Positions 31,202 through 40,631 of a stretch of DNA of 42,320 nt are shown here, in pieces. The stretch is from Actinomycetota bacterium (GTDB taxonomy: Bacteria; Actinomycetota; Acidimicrobiia; Acidimicrobiales; Ilumatobacteraceae): positions 1 to 42,320 of the forward strand of contig JAQCGT010000012.1 of NCBI GenBank assembly GCA_027730505.1. Reading direction: 5' to 3'. A program made the position numbers and the translations under genes. The notes below the pieces were generated by a model, which had not been told where the DNA came from, searched no databases, and saw only the letters and a program-made list of their open reading frames with translations. Within the stretch, counting starts at the first letter, position 1. The number at the start of each line of letters is the position of its first letter.

Positions 31202-31900
31202 TCAGACACCCCAGCGAGACTGGCCGAAGCGGTAGCCGACCGAGCGAACCGTCTGAATCAGATCGGCGTGCTCCTCACCGAGCTTGGCTCGCAGACGTCG
31301 CACATGCACGTCAACCGTGCGGGCGCCGCCGTAGTACTCGTATCCCCACACGCGGCTCAACAACATCTCACGGGTGAACACCTTGCCCGGATTCTGAGCC
31401 AGGAATTTCAACAACTCGTACTCCATGTACGTGAGGTCGAGCGGTCGATCACTGATCGAGGCCTGGTAGGTCTCGAGGTTCAGGGCGAGGTCGTCGTACA
31501 CGACGAGATCGCTGCGCGCCGCGACGGTGACCGTCGCAGCCATCAGGTGACGCATTCGTGCCTCGAGTTCACTCGGATGGAACGGTGCGAGGCAGAAGTC
31601 GTCGAAGAGGTCGTCCCGCAACTCGAGATCGGCGAGTTGTCCACCGGGAACGAGCACGAGCGTGCGCGCCGGATCGGAGTCGCCCTTGCGCAACGACCGA
31701 ACGAACGCCCACGCCGCCTCGGCATCAACGGTGAGATCGATGACTGCTCCGGCCCAACCGGTCGCCGGCCGAGCGTCAACGGCTCCCTCCCAACTGCTGA
31801 CACCCTTCCACGCATAGCCGGCGAGGTCGAGGGTACGCGCCAGTTCCGTGGACACCGGATCGCCGAACACGACGATCATTCCGATGTCCACCTGCGTCAC
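31202..31900 (-). CDS. glnR: GlnR-like orphan response regulator (OmpR family)
   Basis: A 232-residue regulator with an N-terminal receiver-like domain and a winged helix (131-225: TYMEYELLKFLAQNPGKVF, REMLLSRVWGYEYYGGARTVDVHVRRLR, VRSVGYRF). The receiver lacks the acidic pair of normal response regulators (it reads IVVFGDP), as in GlnR, which works without a sensor kinase. GlnR controls nitrogen assimilation in actinobacteria. The start chosen is a GTG overlapping the glnA stop (GTGA); ATG 31879 is an alternative. Position directly after glnA, and a GlnR-box-like array before glnII, support the name; the symbol is inferred. Confidence 0.8.
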   Translation of the reverse strand: MTQVDIGMIVVFGDPVSTELARTLDLAGYAWKGVSSWEGAVDARPATGWAGAVIDLTVDAEAAWAFVRSLRKGDSDPARTLVLVPGGQLADLELRDDLFDDFCLAPFHPSELEARMRHLMAATVTVAARSDLVVYDDLALNLETYQASISDRPLDLTYMEYELLKFLAQNPGKVFTREMLLSRVWGYEYYGGARTVDVHVRRLRAKLGEEHADLIQTVRSVGYRFGQSRWGV

Positions 31901-33234
31901 AGCGACCCCAGATACCGGTCGATCTCGAACTGGCTGACGTGGGTCTTGTAGTCCCGCCACTCACGGCGCTTATTGCGCAAGAACCACTCGAAGATGTGCT
32001 CACCGAGCGCTTCGCGTGCGAGATCAGATTCCTCCATGACCCGCAGCGAGTCGGACAATGACTGTGGTAACTGGCCGATCCCCAGTCGTGACAACTCCCG
32101 GTCACCGAGTTCGAACAGGTTCGCGTCGGCCTCGCCCGGCAACTCGTACCCTTCGCGCACGCCTCGCATACCGGCTGCCAGCAGCATGGCGAACGCCAGA
32201 TACGGGTTGCAGCTCGGATCAGGGGAGCGGTATTCGAGGCGCGTCGCACTCGGATTACCGCGCTTTGGAATGGGCACCCGGATGAGACCCGACCGGTTGT
32301 TGCGGGCCCACGAAACGTGCACTGGAGCCTCGAAGCCCGGCACCAGCCGCTTGTAGGAGTTCACCGTCGGATTGGTGATCGCAGTGATCTCAGCGGCATG
32401 GCGCAACAGACCGGCCATGAACGACTTGGCCAGCGGTGACAGGTTGTACGGGTCATTGGGATCGTAGAAGGCGTTGTCATCACCGCGGAACAACGACATA
32501 TGGGTGTGCATGCCCGATCCCTGGACGCCCTCGAGCGGCTTTGGCATGAACGTGGCGTAGACGCCGTGCTGGGCGGCGACCTCACGCACCACCAGACGGA
32601 AGGTCATGACCGCATCAGCCATGATCAGCGCGTCGTCGTGGCGCAGGTCGATCTCCTGCTGGCTCGGCGAGTCCTCGTGGAACGAGTACTCGACCGGGAT
32701 GCCGAGCTGTTCGAGCGTGCGGATCGTCTGCTTGCGCAGATCACCGGTGGCGTCACGGGTGGTCAGATCGAAGTACCCGCCGGCGTCGAGAGGCACCGGA
32801 CGCTCGCCGGTGACCGGGGGAGCGAAGTAGAAGAACTCGATGTCGGGGGCGATGTAGAAGCTCAGCCCGTCAGATCGCAACGACTGCACCTGGCGACGCA
32901 ACACCTGGCGGGGGTCACCGTCGAATGGGGTGCCATCGAGGTGATGGATGTCGCAGAACACTCTCGCCTCAGTCGATGATTTGTCGCCCCACGGCAAAAT
33001 CTGGAACGTGTCGGGATCGGGGATCGCCAACACATCGGATTCCTGCACACGGGAGAATCCGTCGATCGACGACCCGTCGAAGGTCATACCGTCGCTCAGC
33101 GCGTTCTCGAGTTCGTTCTGGCTGATGGCGAAGCTCTTGAGGTTGCCGAGTACATCGGTGAACCACAGACGCACCATACGAACCCCGCGCTCGGCAGCGG
33201 TTTTCAGGACGTAGTCGCACTGTTGGTCGCGCAT
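31897..33234 (-). CDS. glnA: Glutamine synthetase type I (GSI-alpha-like)
   Basis: Makes glutamine from glutamate, ammonia and ATP. The 445 residues include the latch DGSSIDGF (53-60), metal/ATP motifs in YSFHEDSPSQQEIDLRH, the GSGMHTHMSL signature (239-248), and NPTVNSYKRLVPGFEAP. R62 in GFSRVQESD is the residue that mediates feedback inhibition in GSI-alpha enzymes. At the adenylylation site the usual Tyr (NLYDLP) is Phe (NLFELG, F374), so covalent control is unlikely. The ATG at 33234 follows an AGGAG ribosome site; the upstream extension was rejected. It overlaps glnR. Confidence 0.95.
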   Translation of the reverse strand: MRDQQCDYVLKTAAERGVRMVRLWFTDVLGNLKSFAISQNELENALSDGMTFDGSSIDGFSRVQESDVLAIPDPDTFQILPWGDKSSTEARVFCDIHHLDGTPFDGDPRQVLRRQVQSLRSDGLSFYIAPDIEFFYFAPPVTGERPVPLDAGGYFDLTTRDATGDLRKQTIRTLEQLGIPVEYSFHEDSPSQQEIDLRHDDALIMADAVMTFRLVVREVAAQHGVYATFMPKPLEGVQGSGMHTHMSLFRGDDNAFYDPNDPYNLSPLAKSFMAGLLRHAAEITAITNPTVNSYKRLVPGFEAPVHVSWARNNRSGLIRVPIPKRGNPSATRLEYRSPDPSCNPYLAFAMLLAAGMRGVREGYELPGEADANLFELGDRELSRLGIGQLPQSLSDSLRVMEESDLAREALGEHIFEWFLRNKRREWRDYKTHVSQFEIDRYLGSL

Positions 33235-33274
33235 GATCTCTCCTTCGGCGGGACAAGTGTGGCAGCAAAGTGCG

Positions 33275-33305
33275 AAAAGAGGGTCCCGCCGCAGCGGAAC
33301 CCTCT
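33275..33305 (-). terminator. Intrinsic terminator between glnII and glnA
   Basis: On the minus strand AGAGGGTTCCGC (33305-33294) pairs with GCGGGACCCTCT (33289-33278) around a TGCG loop. This gives a 12-bp stem with one G-U pair, followed by TTTT. It lies 29 bases after the glnII stop and 40 before the glnA start, and may fully or partly end the glnII transcript. Confidence 0.8.
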
Positions 33306-33334
33306 CTTCGAAGGGGGGATCTGTGGACTGGCGC

Positions 33335-34363
33335 TCAGCGCTTCTTCGAGCCCTTGGCAGCCGCCGTGCACACCGTGTCGGTGATGAGGCGGGCCACGGT
33401 GTAGGGATCGCAGTTGGCGTTGGGACGACGATCTTCGGCGTAACCCTTGCCGTCCTTCTCCACCTGCCACGGGATTCGGATCGAAGCGCCACGGTCAGAC
33501 ACGCCGTAGCTGAACTTGTCCCACGGAGCGGTCTCATGAGCACCGGTCAGACGGTCCTGGATGCCGTCGCCGTAGTTCATGACGAGATCCATGTAGTTCT
33601 TTCCGATCGCCTCGCAGGCAGCGGTGATCGCCCTGTAGCTCTCACGCATTGCGACAGTCGAGAAGTTGGTGTGACAGCCAGCGCCGTTCCAGTCACCCTT
33701 CTTGGGCTTGGCGTCGAAGCTGATGACTACGTCGTAATCCTCGGCGATGCGATGGAGAAGCCAGCGCGACACGTACATCTGGTCGCCGACAGCGGTCGGG
33801 CCGAGCGGTCCGATCTGGTACTCCCACTGGCCGGGCATGACCTCGGCGTTGGTGCCCGAGATCGACAGACCGGCATCGATGCAGGCCTGGGTGTGCTCTT
33901 CGACGATCTCACGACCGACGACGCGGCCGGTGCCGACGCCGCAGTAGTACGGACCCTGCGGGGCGGGCTGGCCACCACCGACGGGGAAGCCGAGGGGGCT
34001 GCCGTCGGGACGCAGCATCGTGTACTCCTGCTCGAGGCCGAAGATCATGGCGTCATCGGCGTACTTCTTCTCGATCCGGGCGCAGGCGGCACGGGTGTTC
34101 GACGGATGTGCACGCATGTTCGAGGCGAGCAACACCTCGCACATCACGAGGATGTTGCGACCACCACGGATGGGATCGGGGCACTGGAAGACCGGACGCA
34201 GCACACAGTCGGACTTGTCGCCCGTGGCCTGCTCGGTCGAGGAACCGTCGAAACCCCAGATCGGGGGTTCGGTGACCTCGTCATGGAGGATCTTGGTCTT
34301 GGACCGGAGCATGGGTGTCGGCTCATGGCCGTCGATCCAGATGTATTCAGCTTGGTACGCCAC
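33335..34363 (-). CDS. glnII: Glutamine synthetase type II (eukaryotic type)
   Basis: A 342-residue GSII. Signatures are AEYIWIDG, PPIWGFDGSSTEQA (latch), FGLEQEYTML, ISGTNAEVMPGQWEYQIGP and GAGCHTNFST, all typical of eukaryotic and actinobacterial/rhizobial GlnII. These enzymes are octamers or decamers and are not adenylylated. GTG start with AAAGGG about seven bases before. The GlnR-box-like array and a fair promoter lie in the 100 bases upstream, so expression is probably nitrogen-controlled. Confidence 0.96.
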   Translation of the reverse strand: MAYQAEYIWIDGHEPTPMLRSKTKILHDEVTEPPIWGFDGSSTEQATGDKSDCVLRPVFQCPDPIRGGRNILVMCEVLLASNMRAHPSNTRAACARIEKKYADDAMIFGLEQEYTMLRPDGSPLGFPVGGGQPAPQGPYYCGVGTGRVVGREIVEEHTQACIDAGLSISGTNAEVMPGQWEYQIGPLGPTAVGDQMYVSRWLLHRIAEDYDVVISFDAKPKKGDWNGAGCHTNFSTVAMRESYRAITAACEAIGKNYMDLVMNYGDGIQDRLTGAHETAPWDKFSYGVSDRGASIRIPWQVEKDGKGYAEDRRPNANCDPYTVARLITDTVCTAAAKGSKKR

Positions 34364-34387
34364 AGGGGACCCTTTCGGTTCAGATGG

Positions 34388-34415
34388 CTTGTAGGGGCGT
34401 CGCAGACGATGTCAG
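34388..34415 (-). promoter_or_regulatory. Predicted glnII promoter
   Basis: Minus strand: -35 CTGACA (34415-34410) and -10 TACAAG (34393-34388) with a 16-bp spacer. The -35 box overlaps the last half-site of the GlnR-box-like array, a layout usual for activated promoters. The expected transcript start is about 18 bases before the GTG. Confidence 0.5.
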
Positions 34416-34459
34416 CACGCCGTTTCGAAGCCGTGTCCCAATTGTGAACGCCGTGTGAA
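34411..34459 (-). promoter_or_regulatory. GlnR-box-like array upstream of glnII
   Basis: On the minus strand five 5-mers ending in AC are spaced exactly 11 bp apart: TTCAC (34459), TTCAC (34448), GACAC (34437), GAAAC (34426) and CTGAC (34415). This follows the GlnR consensus of gTnAC and GaAAC half-sites separated by six bases. Binding is inferred. Confidence 0.65.
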
Positions 34460-34463
34460 CTGG

Positions 34464-37064
34464 TCAGCGAGGGCGCATCGGCAACCTATGTCGGTGCTCG
34501 CCGTCGAAGGCGTGGAGCGCTGCGGCCACCGCTGGCGCCGTGGGCACCAGGCCGATCTCACCGACACCTTTGATGCCGAAGGGCGACCGAGGTTGTGGCA
34601 CTTCGACGAGGCGAACCTCGACAGCAGGCATGTCTTTAGCGCGCAGGATGCCCAACTGTCGCAAGGTGGTCGCAGTCGGCATTGCCGACTCATCGGCGGG
34701 GAAGTCCTCGGTGAGGGCGTAACCGAGACCCATGTGCACTGAACCCTCGACCTGACCTTCGACGAGTAAGGGGTTCACCGCACGGCCGACGTCGTGAACG
34801 GCGACGACACGATCGACCGAACCACCCTCATCGAGCACGACCATCTGCGCCGCATATGAGAAACACGAATGGATCGTCGGGTTCTGCACCGTCGGGTCGC
34901 CGAGCTTCTGCGTCCAATCGATCACGTACTCACCGTGATGATCGACGTCAGGTGTGCATCCAGCCTCGAGCGCGGCCGCACACGCAGCGCGCACCGAGCC
35001 GGCGGTCATCAACGTGCCTCGGCTTCCCGTGGTTTGACCGAAACCGAGTTCACGCGTCGTGTCGACGATCACGTCGATACGACTGGGATCGACACCGAGT
35101 TCACCAGCAGCCACCTGTAGGGCGACCGTGTGCACACCTTGACCCATTTCGGTCCATCCATGACGCACCTCGATGCGGCCGTCGGTTCGGAACCGCACCA
35201 CCGCACCGCACACCTCTCGGAAGCCGTTGCCGAGTCCTGAGTTCTTCATGCCGATGGCGAGACCCACGGCCCGCCCCTCGGCACGCGCTGCCTCCCAGTC
35301 GGGCCGGATCGCATCGAGACAGGCGAGTGCCCCACCGGCACCGTCGTCCATCACCTGACCAGGACCCCAGATGTCGCCCGAGGCGATCACGTTGCGCCGA
35401 CGCATCTCCCATGGATCGATCCCTGCGACCTCGGCGAGACGATCGATCATGCCCTCGGTTGCGAACTGCGCCTGATTAGCGCCGAAGCCTCGGAATGCTC
35501 CGCACACCGGGTTGTTCGTGCGAACCGCGATCGCCTCAACGTCGAGCGCCTGCCAGCGGTATGGACCTGCAGCGTGGCCGGCGGCCCGTTCGAGCACTTT
35601 CATGCCGACACTCGCATAGGCGCCGGAGTCGCCGATGGCACGAACCGAGAGACCGGTGAGTGTGCCCTCGGCATCGCATCCCGCACGCATGACCAACTGG
35701 ATCGGATGACGCTTGGCGTGCATGCGGAAGCTTTCCGGTCGGCTGAGCGTGCACTTGACCGGGCGGTCGAGAATCCAGGCAGCGAGTGCTGCATGCCCCT
35801 GGTTGGACATGTCCTCCTTGCCGCCGAAAGCACCGCCGTTAGACACGAGCTCGACCGTGACCCGGTCGCGTTCAACGCCGAGCACGGCAGCGATGTCGTT
35901 ACGGTCGTCCCACACACCCTGACCACCCGAGTACACGTGCAGTCGGCGATCATCGCCACTGCCCGAAGGGACCGCCACCGTCGACTCCGGCTCCAAGAAG
36001 GCGTGCTCGATGCGCTGCGTGGTGAATGTTTCGCTGACGACATGGGCGCTCGCATCGATCACGGCATCGACATCTTTTGACACACCGTCAGCGCTGCGTC
36101 GGTACGCGCTCGTCGACAGCACGTTCGAGTCGGTTCCCCAGACGGCGATCGGAGCGCCCTCAGCCAACGCTGCCACGGGGTCGACGACCGGCGGAAGTAC
36201 GTCGTAATCGATCGCCACCAGTTCAGCTGCTGCCCGTGCCCGCTCCCGTGTGTCGGCCACGACGACAGCGAGCACATCGCCGCCATAGGAGGTGACACCG
36301 TCGACGGGAATCATCAACGGCCAGTCCTTGTGGATGAGTCCGGTGCGCAACTCGCCGGGGATGTCCTGGGCGGTGAGAACCGACACCACTCCGGGTGCCG
36401 CACGCGCGTCGGCGATGTCGATGCGTCGCACCCTGGCTCGGGCGTGGTCGGTGAGCCGAAGCGCTGCGTGCAGCATCCCCGGCACTCGAATGTCGTCGAC
36501 ATAGTCACGATGGCCGAGGGTCAACTCAGCTGCCTCGTACTTGGCGCCCCGGCCACCGACACCGTCGGCAAGGCGCGGCGGGTCAACGGCACGTCCCTGT
36601 GCGACGGTCTCGATGGCGTCGAGGATCTTCACGTATCCAGTGCAGCGGCACAGATGGGCGCCGAGATGCGGGGCCATCGCCTCCCGGGTGAGCGCCGCCC
36701 CCTTCTTCGCGATCTGATGATGGGCCCGCATGACGATGCCCGGAATACAGAATCCGCATTGGAGGCCACCGCAGGCTGCGAAGGCCTCGGCGAATCTCGT
36801 GCGTTCATCCTCGGGCAGCCCTTCGAGGGTCACCACCTGCTTGCCCGCCACCGAGTCGACTGATTGCTGGCAGGCCACCACGGCCCGCCCGTCGATGAGC
36901 ACCGTGCAGCAGCCGCACTGACCGGATGGGGAACATCCGTCCTTCGGCGAGGTGATGTCGAGCTCTTCGCGAAGAGCCGACAGCAGGTGCGGGTGCTCGA
37001 CCCCGACGCTCACGTCATGGCCGTTCACGCTGAACTGGACACGCCCCTGCTCGATCACCGACAC
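34464..37064 (-). CDS. Xanthine dehydrogenase-family molybdenum hydroxylase, fused Fe-S and Mo subunits
   Basis: An 866-residue molybdopterin enzyme. The N-terminal plant-type [2Fe-2S] site has C44, C50, C53 and C65; the second [2Fe-2S] site has C103, C106, C139 and C141. Residues from about 175 on are the molybdenum domains, with substrate motif NPVCGAFRGFGANQ and the catalytic E836 in GVGEIG. There is no FAD subunit in the chain or next door, as in Desulfovibrio MOP-type aldehyde oxidoreductase or the fused Se-dependent hydroxylases. The substrate may be xanthine or another purine given the neighbours, but an aldehyde or N-heterocycle cannot be excluded. GTG start (MSVIEQGRVQF). Confidence 0.9.
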   Translation of the reverse strand: MSVIEQGRVQFSVNGHDVSVGVEHPHLLSALREELDITSPKDGCSPSGQCGCCTVLIDGRAVVACQQSVDSVAGKQVVTLEGLPEDERTRFAEAFAACGGLQCGFCIPGIVMRAHHQIAKKGAALTREAMAPHLGAHLCRCTGYVKILDAIETVAQGRAVDPPRLADGVGGRGAKYEAAELTLGHRDYVDDIRVPGMLHAALRLTDHARARVRRIDIADARAAPGVVSVLTAQDIPGELRTGLIHKDWPLMIPVDGVTSYGGDVLAVVVADTRERARAAAELVAIDYDVLPPVVDPVAALAEGAPIAVWGTDSNVLSTSAYRRSADGVSKDVDAVIDASAHVVSETFTTQRIEHAFLEPESTVAVPSGSGDDRRLHVYSGGQGVWDDRNDIAAVLGVERDRVTVELVSNGGAFGGKEDMSNQGHAALAAWILDRPVKCTLSRPESFRMHAKRHPIQLVMRAGCDAEGTLTGLSVRAIGDSGAYASVGMKVLERAAGHAAGPYRWQALDVEAIAVRTNNPVCGAFRGFGANQAQFATEGMIDRLAEVAGIDPWEMRRRNVIASGDIWGPGQVMDDGAGGALACLDAIRPDWEAARAEGRAVGLAIGMKNSGLGNGFREVCGAVVRFRTDGRIEVRHGWTEMGQGVHTVALQVAAGELGVDPSRIDVIVDTTRELGFGQTTGSRGTLMTAGSVRAACAAALEAGCTPDVDHHGEYVIDWTQKLGDPTVQNPTIHSCFSYAAQMVVLDEGGSVDRVVAVHDVGRAVNPLLVEGQVEGSVHMGLGYALTEDFPADESAMPTATTLRQLGILRAKDMPAVEVRLVEVPQPRSPFGIKGVGEIGLVPTAPAVAAALHAFDGEHRHRLPMRPR

Positions 37065-37125
37065 GCTTTACATTCTGTCAAAGACTCGGGGTGAACGACA
37101 GGGTCGGGTGTGCGACCATGGGTTC

Positions 37126-37479
37126 ATGTCCGTCGTCAAGATCAACGCCATCGAGGTGCCACCAGGTGCCGGAACCGAACTCGAGGCCCGATTCGCCGCC
37201 CGAGCCGGATCGGTCGACTCACAGCCCGGCTTCGAGGAGTTCATGCTGTTGCGCCCGGTTGCCGGCGACGACCGCTACTTCGTCGTCACCCGGTGGGAGA
37301 GCGAACAGGCCTACCAAGATTGGCGCAACGGCCAGGCGTTCGCCCACCAACATCGCGAGACCCACACCGACGACGGCCACGGCGATGCCAAACCCCAACA
37401 CCCGGTCGCCTCTGGGGCGTCGTTGCTCGAGTTCGAGGTGGTGTCGCTGACCGTGGGCGGCACGCATCCAGCACCGTAG
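37126..37479 (+). CDS. MhuD/IsdG-like haem-degrading monooxygenase (ABM fold)
   Basis: A 117-residue dimeric ferredoxin-fold protein very close in pattern to mycobacterial MhuD: VVKINAIEVPPGAG, FEEFMLLRPVAGDDRYFVVTRWES and the ending GASLLEFEVV. N7 and W66, key in haem binding and ruffling, are in place. The haem-ligand His (75 in MhuD) is Gln here, flanked by H74 and H76. About 11 extra residues follow, rich in His (H74, H76, H80, H85, H92). The ATG at 37126 starts the family N-terminus; TACATT (37069-37074) could be the -10 box of a leader of about 45 bases. Confidence 0.85.
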   Translation: MSVVKINAIEVPPGAGTELEARFAARAGSVDSQPGFEEFMLLRPVAGDDRYFVVTRWESEQAYQDWRNGQAFAHQHRETHTDDGHGDAKPQHPVASGASLLEFEVVSLTVGGTHPAP

Positions 37480-37482
37480 GCT
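37477..37482 (+). promoter_or_regulatory. -10 hexamer before lysC
   Basis: TAGGCT lies nine bases before the GTG at 37492. Its TAG is also the stop codon of the MhuD-like gene. Confidence 0.4.
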
Positions 37483-37491
37483 CTGGGCCTC

Positions 37492-38742
37492 GTGGCCCTC
37501 ATCGTCCAGAAGTACGGCGGAACATCCGTCGCCGATCCCGACCGCATGCGAGCGGTCGCCGATCACGTCGCCTTCACCAAGCGTCATGGCGACCAGGTCG
37601 TCGTCGTCGTGTCGGCCATGGGCAAGTCGACCGACAACTTGATCAAACTCGCCAACGAGGTGTCGTCGGTCCAACCCGGACGCGAAATGGACATGCTGCT
37701 CACCACCGGTGAACGCGTGTCGATGTCACTGCTGTGCATGGCACTCGCCGACCGTGGGATCGAAGCGATGAGTTTCACCGGCAGCCAGGTCGGCATCATC
37801 ACCGACACCGCCCATGGCAAGGCCAAGATCCTCGAAGTGCGCGGCGACCGTCTTCGTGAAGCACTCGCCGAGGATCGGGTGTGCGTGGTCGCTGGATTCC
37901 AGGGCGTGTCGACCGCCAAAGAGATCACGACCCTCGGCCGCGGCGGCTCCGACACGACCGCCGTTGCCATCGCAGCGGCCCTTGGTGCCGACGCCTGCGA
38001 GATCTACACCGATGTGACCGGCGTGTTCTCTGCCGATCCCCGCATCGTGCCCCAGGCCCACAAACTCGCCCACGTCAACTTCGACGAGATGCTCGAGATG
38101 GCCGGTGCCGGATCAAAGGTGCTCGCTCTGCGCTCAGTCGAGTTCGCCCGCAACCACAACGTCCCGATCCACGTGCGCTCCAGTTTCACCTGGGAACCCG
38201 GCACGTGGGTCACCACCGAGGAGCCGTCCATGGAAGATCCGATCATCTCCGGCGTCGTCACCGACTCGAGCGAAGCCAAGGTCACCGTGCTCGGTGTGCC
38301 CGACCGCCCCGGAATCTCCGCCGCCCTGTTCGAGCCGCTCGCCGCCGCCAACGTGAACGTCGACATGATCGTGCAGAACACCTCGACCGAGGGTCGCACC
38401 GACATCTCGTTCACCGTGCCGATTGCCGACATGAAGGTCGCCGAGGGCATCGTCGCCCAAGTCGCCGAGCAGATGCAGGCAGCCGGCGTCACCCACGACA
38501 ACGACATCGCCAAGGTGTCACTCGTCGGCGCCGGAATGAAGACCTCACCCGGGGTCGCCGCCTCAATGTTCCGCACGCTCGCCGACAACGGCGTGAACAT
38601 CCAGATGATCTCCACTTCGACCATCCGAATCTCAGTCGTCATCGCCTCGGCCGACCTCGAGAATGCAGCGCGCTGCCTTCACACCGCGTTCGGACTCGAC
38701 TCGGGGCAGGCGTACTCCGCCCCCCTGCCTGAGCGGAAGTGA
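37492..38742 (+). CDS. lysC: Aspartate kinase
   Basis: First enzyme of the lysine/threonine/methionine pathway: phosphorylates aspartate. The 416 residues start with the kinase motif VQKYGGTSV (4-12) and contain [22 protein letters not shown]; two ACT domains for feedback control by lysine or threonine fill about 260-416. An internal in-frame start at 38230 is well set for a separate beta subunit. The GTG start and the TAGGCT box suggest a leaderless mRNA. The stop overlaps the methyltransferase start (GTGA), and asd follows. Confidence 0.97.
   Translation: MALIVQKYGGTSVADPDRMRAVADHVAFTKRHGDQVVVVVSAMGKSTDNLIKLANEVSSVQPGREMDMLLTTGERVSMSLLCMALADRGIEAMSFTGSQVGIITDTAHGKAKILEVRGDRLREALAEDRVCVVAGFQGVSTAKEITTLGRGGSDTTAVAIAAALGADACEIYTDVTGVFSADPRIVPQAHKLAHVNFDEMLEMAGAGSKVLALRSVEFARNHNVPIHVRSSFTWEPGTWVTTEEPSMEDPIISGVVTDSSEAKVTVLGVPDRPGISAALFEPLAAANVNVDMIVQNTSTEGRTDISFTVPIADMKVAEGIVAQVAEQMQAAGVTHDNDIAKVSLVGAGMKTSPGVAASMFRTLADNGVNIQMISTSTIRISVVIASADLENAARCLHTAFGLDSGQAYSAPLPERK
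38218..38742 (+). other. Internal ribosome site and start for the LysC beta subunit
   Basis: GAGGAG (38218-38223) lies six bases before an in-frame ATG at 38230 (residue 247). The product would be 170 residues starting [10 protein letters not shown], holding only the ACT domains. The site matches the place where alpha/beta aspartate kinases of Corynebacterium and Bacillus start their beta chain. Confidence 0.7.
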
Positions 38743-39581
38743 CAGAATCGGGTCCCATGGCCCGCCGCTCCCAACTGATCCCCTGGAAGGTGGCCGGGCG
38801 CGTCAGCGAACGTCACTCAAGCGGTGATGACGTGGTGCGCGAGACAGGCTGGGTGTTCAACAACGCCACCGGGAATCACCTGACCCTCGCCGAGTTCGTG
38901 GCGAGCGGCGACGACGAGGTGCCGGCCTATCTCGAGGCCTTCGACCTGCGATCAGATGCCAATCAGGGTCGTACCGTCGTCGAGATCGGATCGGGTATCG
39001 GTCGAATGACGGCCGCCTTCACCCGCGAGTTCGGTTACGTGATCGCAGCCGACCTCGACATCGGATTCCTGGAACGGTGTCATGAGACCGTCGCCCGCTT
39101 CGGTCGAGCCGAACGCCTGCACACCCTCGAGGTCGCCGACGGTCGATCCCTCGATCTGCCGGACGACTCCGTCGATCTGGCGTTCAGTTACATCACGCTC
39201 CAACACTGCGCCCCTGCCGACGCGCTGCATCTCGCCAGCGAAGCCGTTCGCGTGACTCGTCCCGGCGGTTCGGTTGCGCTGAACTTCCGCGGCTCGTCCC
39301 GTCTCGACCCGGTGCTGTTGCCACTCGGCGCAGTTATCAGAGCAGCGTTCAGGGTTCCCCGAGTCGGCGAGTGGCTGTCACAGCAGCGGGTCATCACCCG
39401 TCTGGCTTGGCAGGTGAGCCGAATCGACCCCGAACAGGTTCTGTCGCTGCTCGAGGGTCGTCTCACGTCGATCGCCGTCTACACCGGCCAGCCCGCGCGG
39501 CCGGTGCCAGAGGGCGCCGTGTGGCGACATTTCGACGGCATCAACCAGAACCACTGGTGGCTCATCGCCACCGTCAGGTGA
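38739..39581 (+). CDS. Class I SAM-dependent methyltransferase
   Basis: A 280-residue protein. Motif [16 protein letters not shown], acidic residue after strand 2 (AADLDIGF) and [16 protein letters not shown] (motif IV) define a Methyltransf_11-type fold. The C-terminal third is basic and amphipathic and may set substrate specificity. The GTG at 38739 overlaps the lysC stop; the ATG at 38757 is also possible. It sits between lysC and asd, but no role in amino-acid synthesis is known for it. Confidence 0.85.
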   Translation: MTESGPMARRSQLIPWKVAGRVSERHSSGDDVVRETGWVFNNATGNHLTLAEFVASGDDEVPAYLEAFDLRSDANQGRTVVEIGSGIGRMTAAFTREFGYVIAADLDIGFLERCHETVARFGRAERLHTLEVADGRSLDLPDDSVDLAFSYITLQHCAPADALHLASEAVRVTRPGGSVALNFRGSSRLDPVLLPLGAVIRAAFRVPRVGEWLSQQRVITRLAWQVSRIDPEQVLSLLEGRLTSIAVYTGQPARPVPEGAVWRHFDGINQNHWWLIATVR

Positions 39582-39595
39582 TCACCGCCTGCCGT

Positions 39596-40627
<1,032 letters not shown>

Positions 40628-40631
40628 TCCG

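Noticed and set aside
37069-37081. ACATTCTGT near the MhuD-like gene, also found in the right arm of the vapBC operator (9572-9580)
   Set aside because: Only nine bases match and the second arm of the palindrome is absent; a chance match of this size in 42 kb is plausible.
37062-37081. TTGACA on the minus strand (37081-37076) as a -35 box for the molybdenum hydroxylase
   Set aside because: A -10 box at normal spacing would fall inside the coding sequence at GTGATC, which does not resemble a -10, and no later start fits the Fe-S domain.
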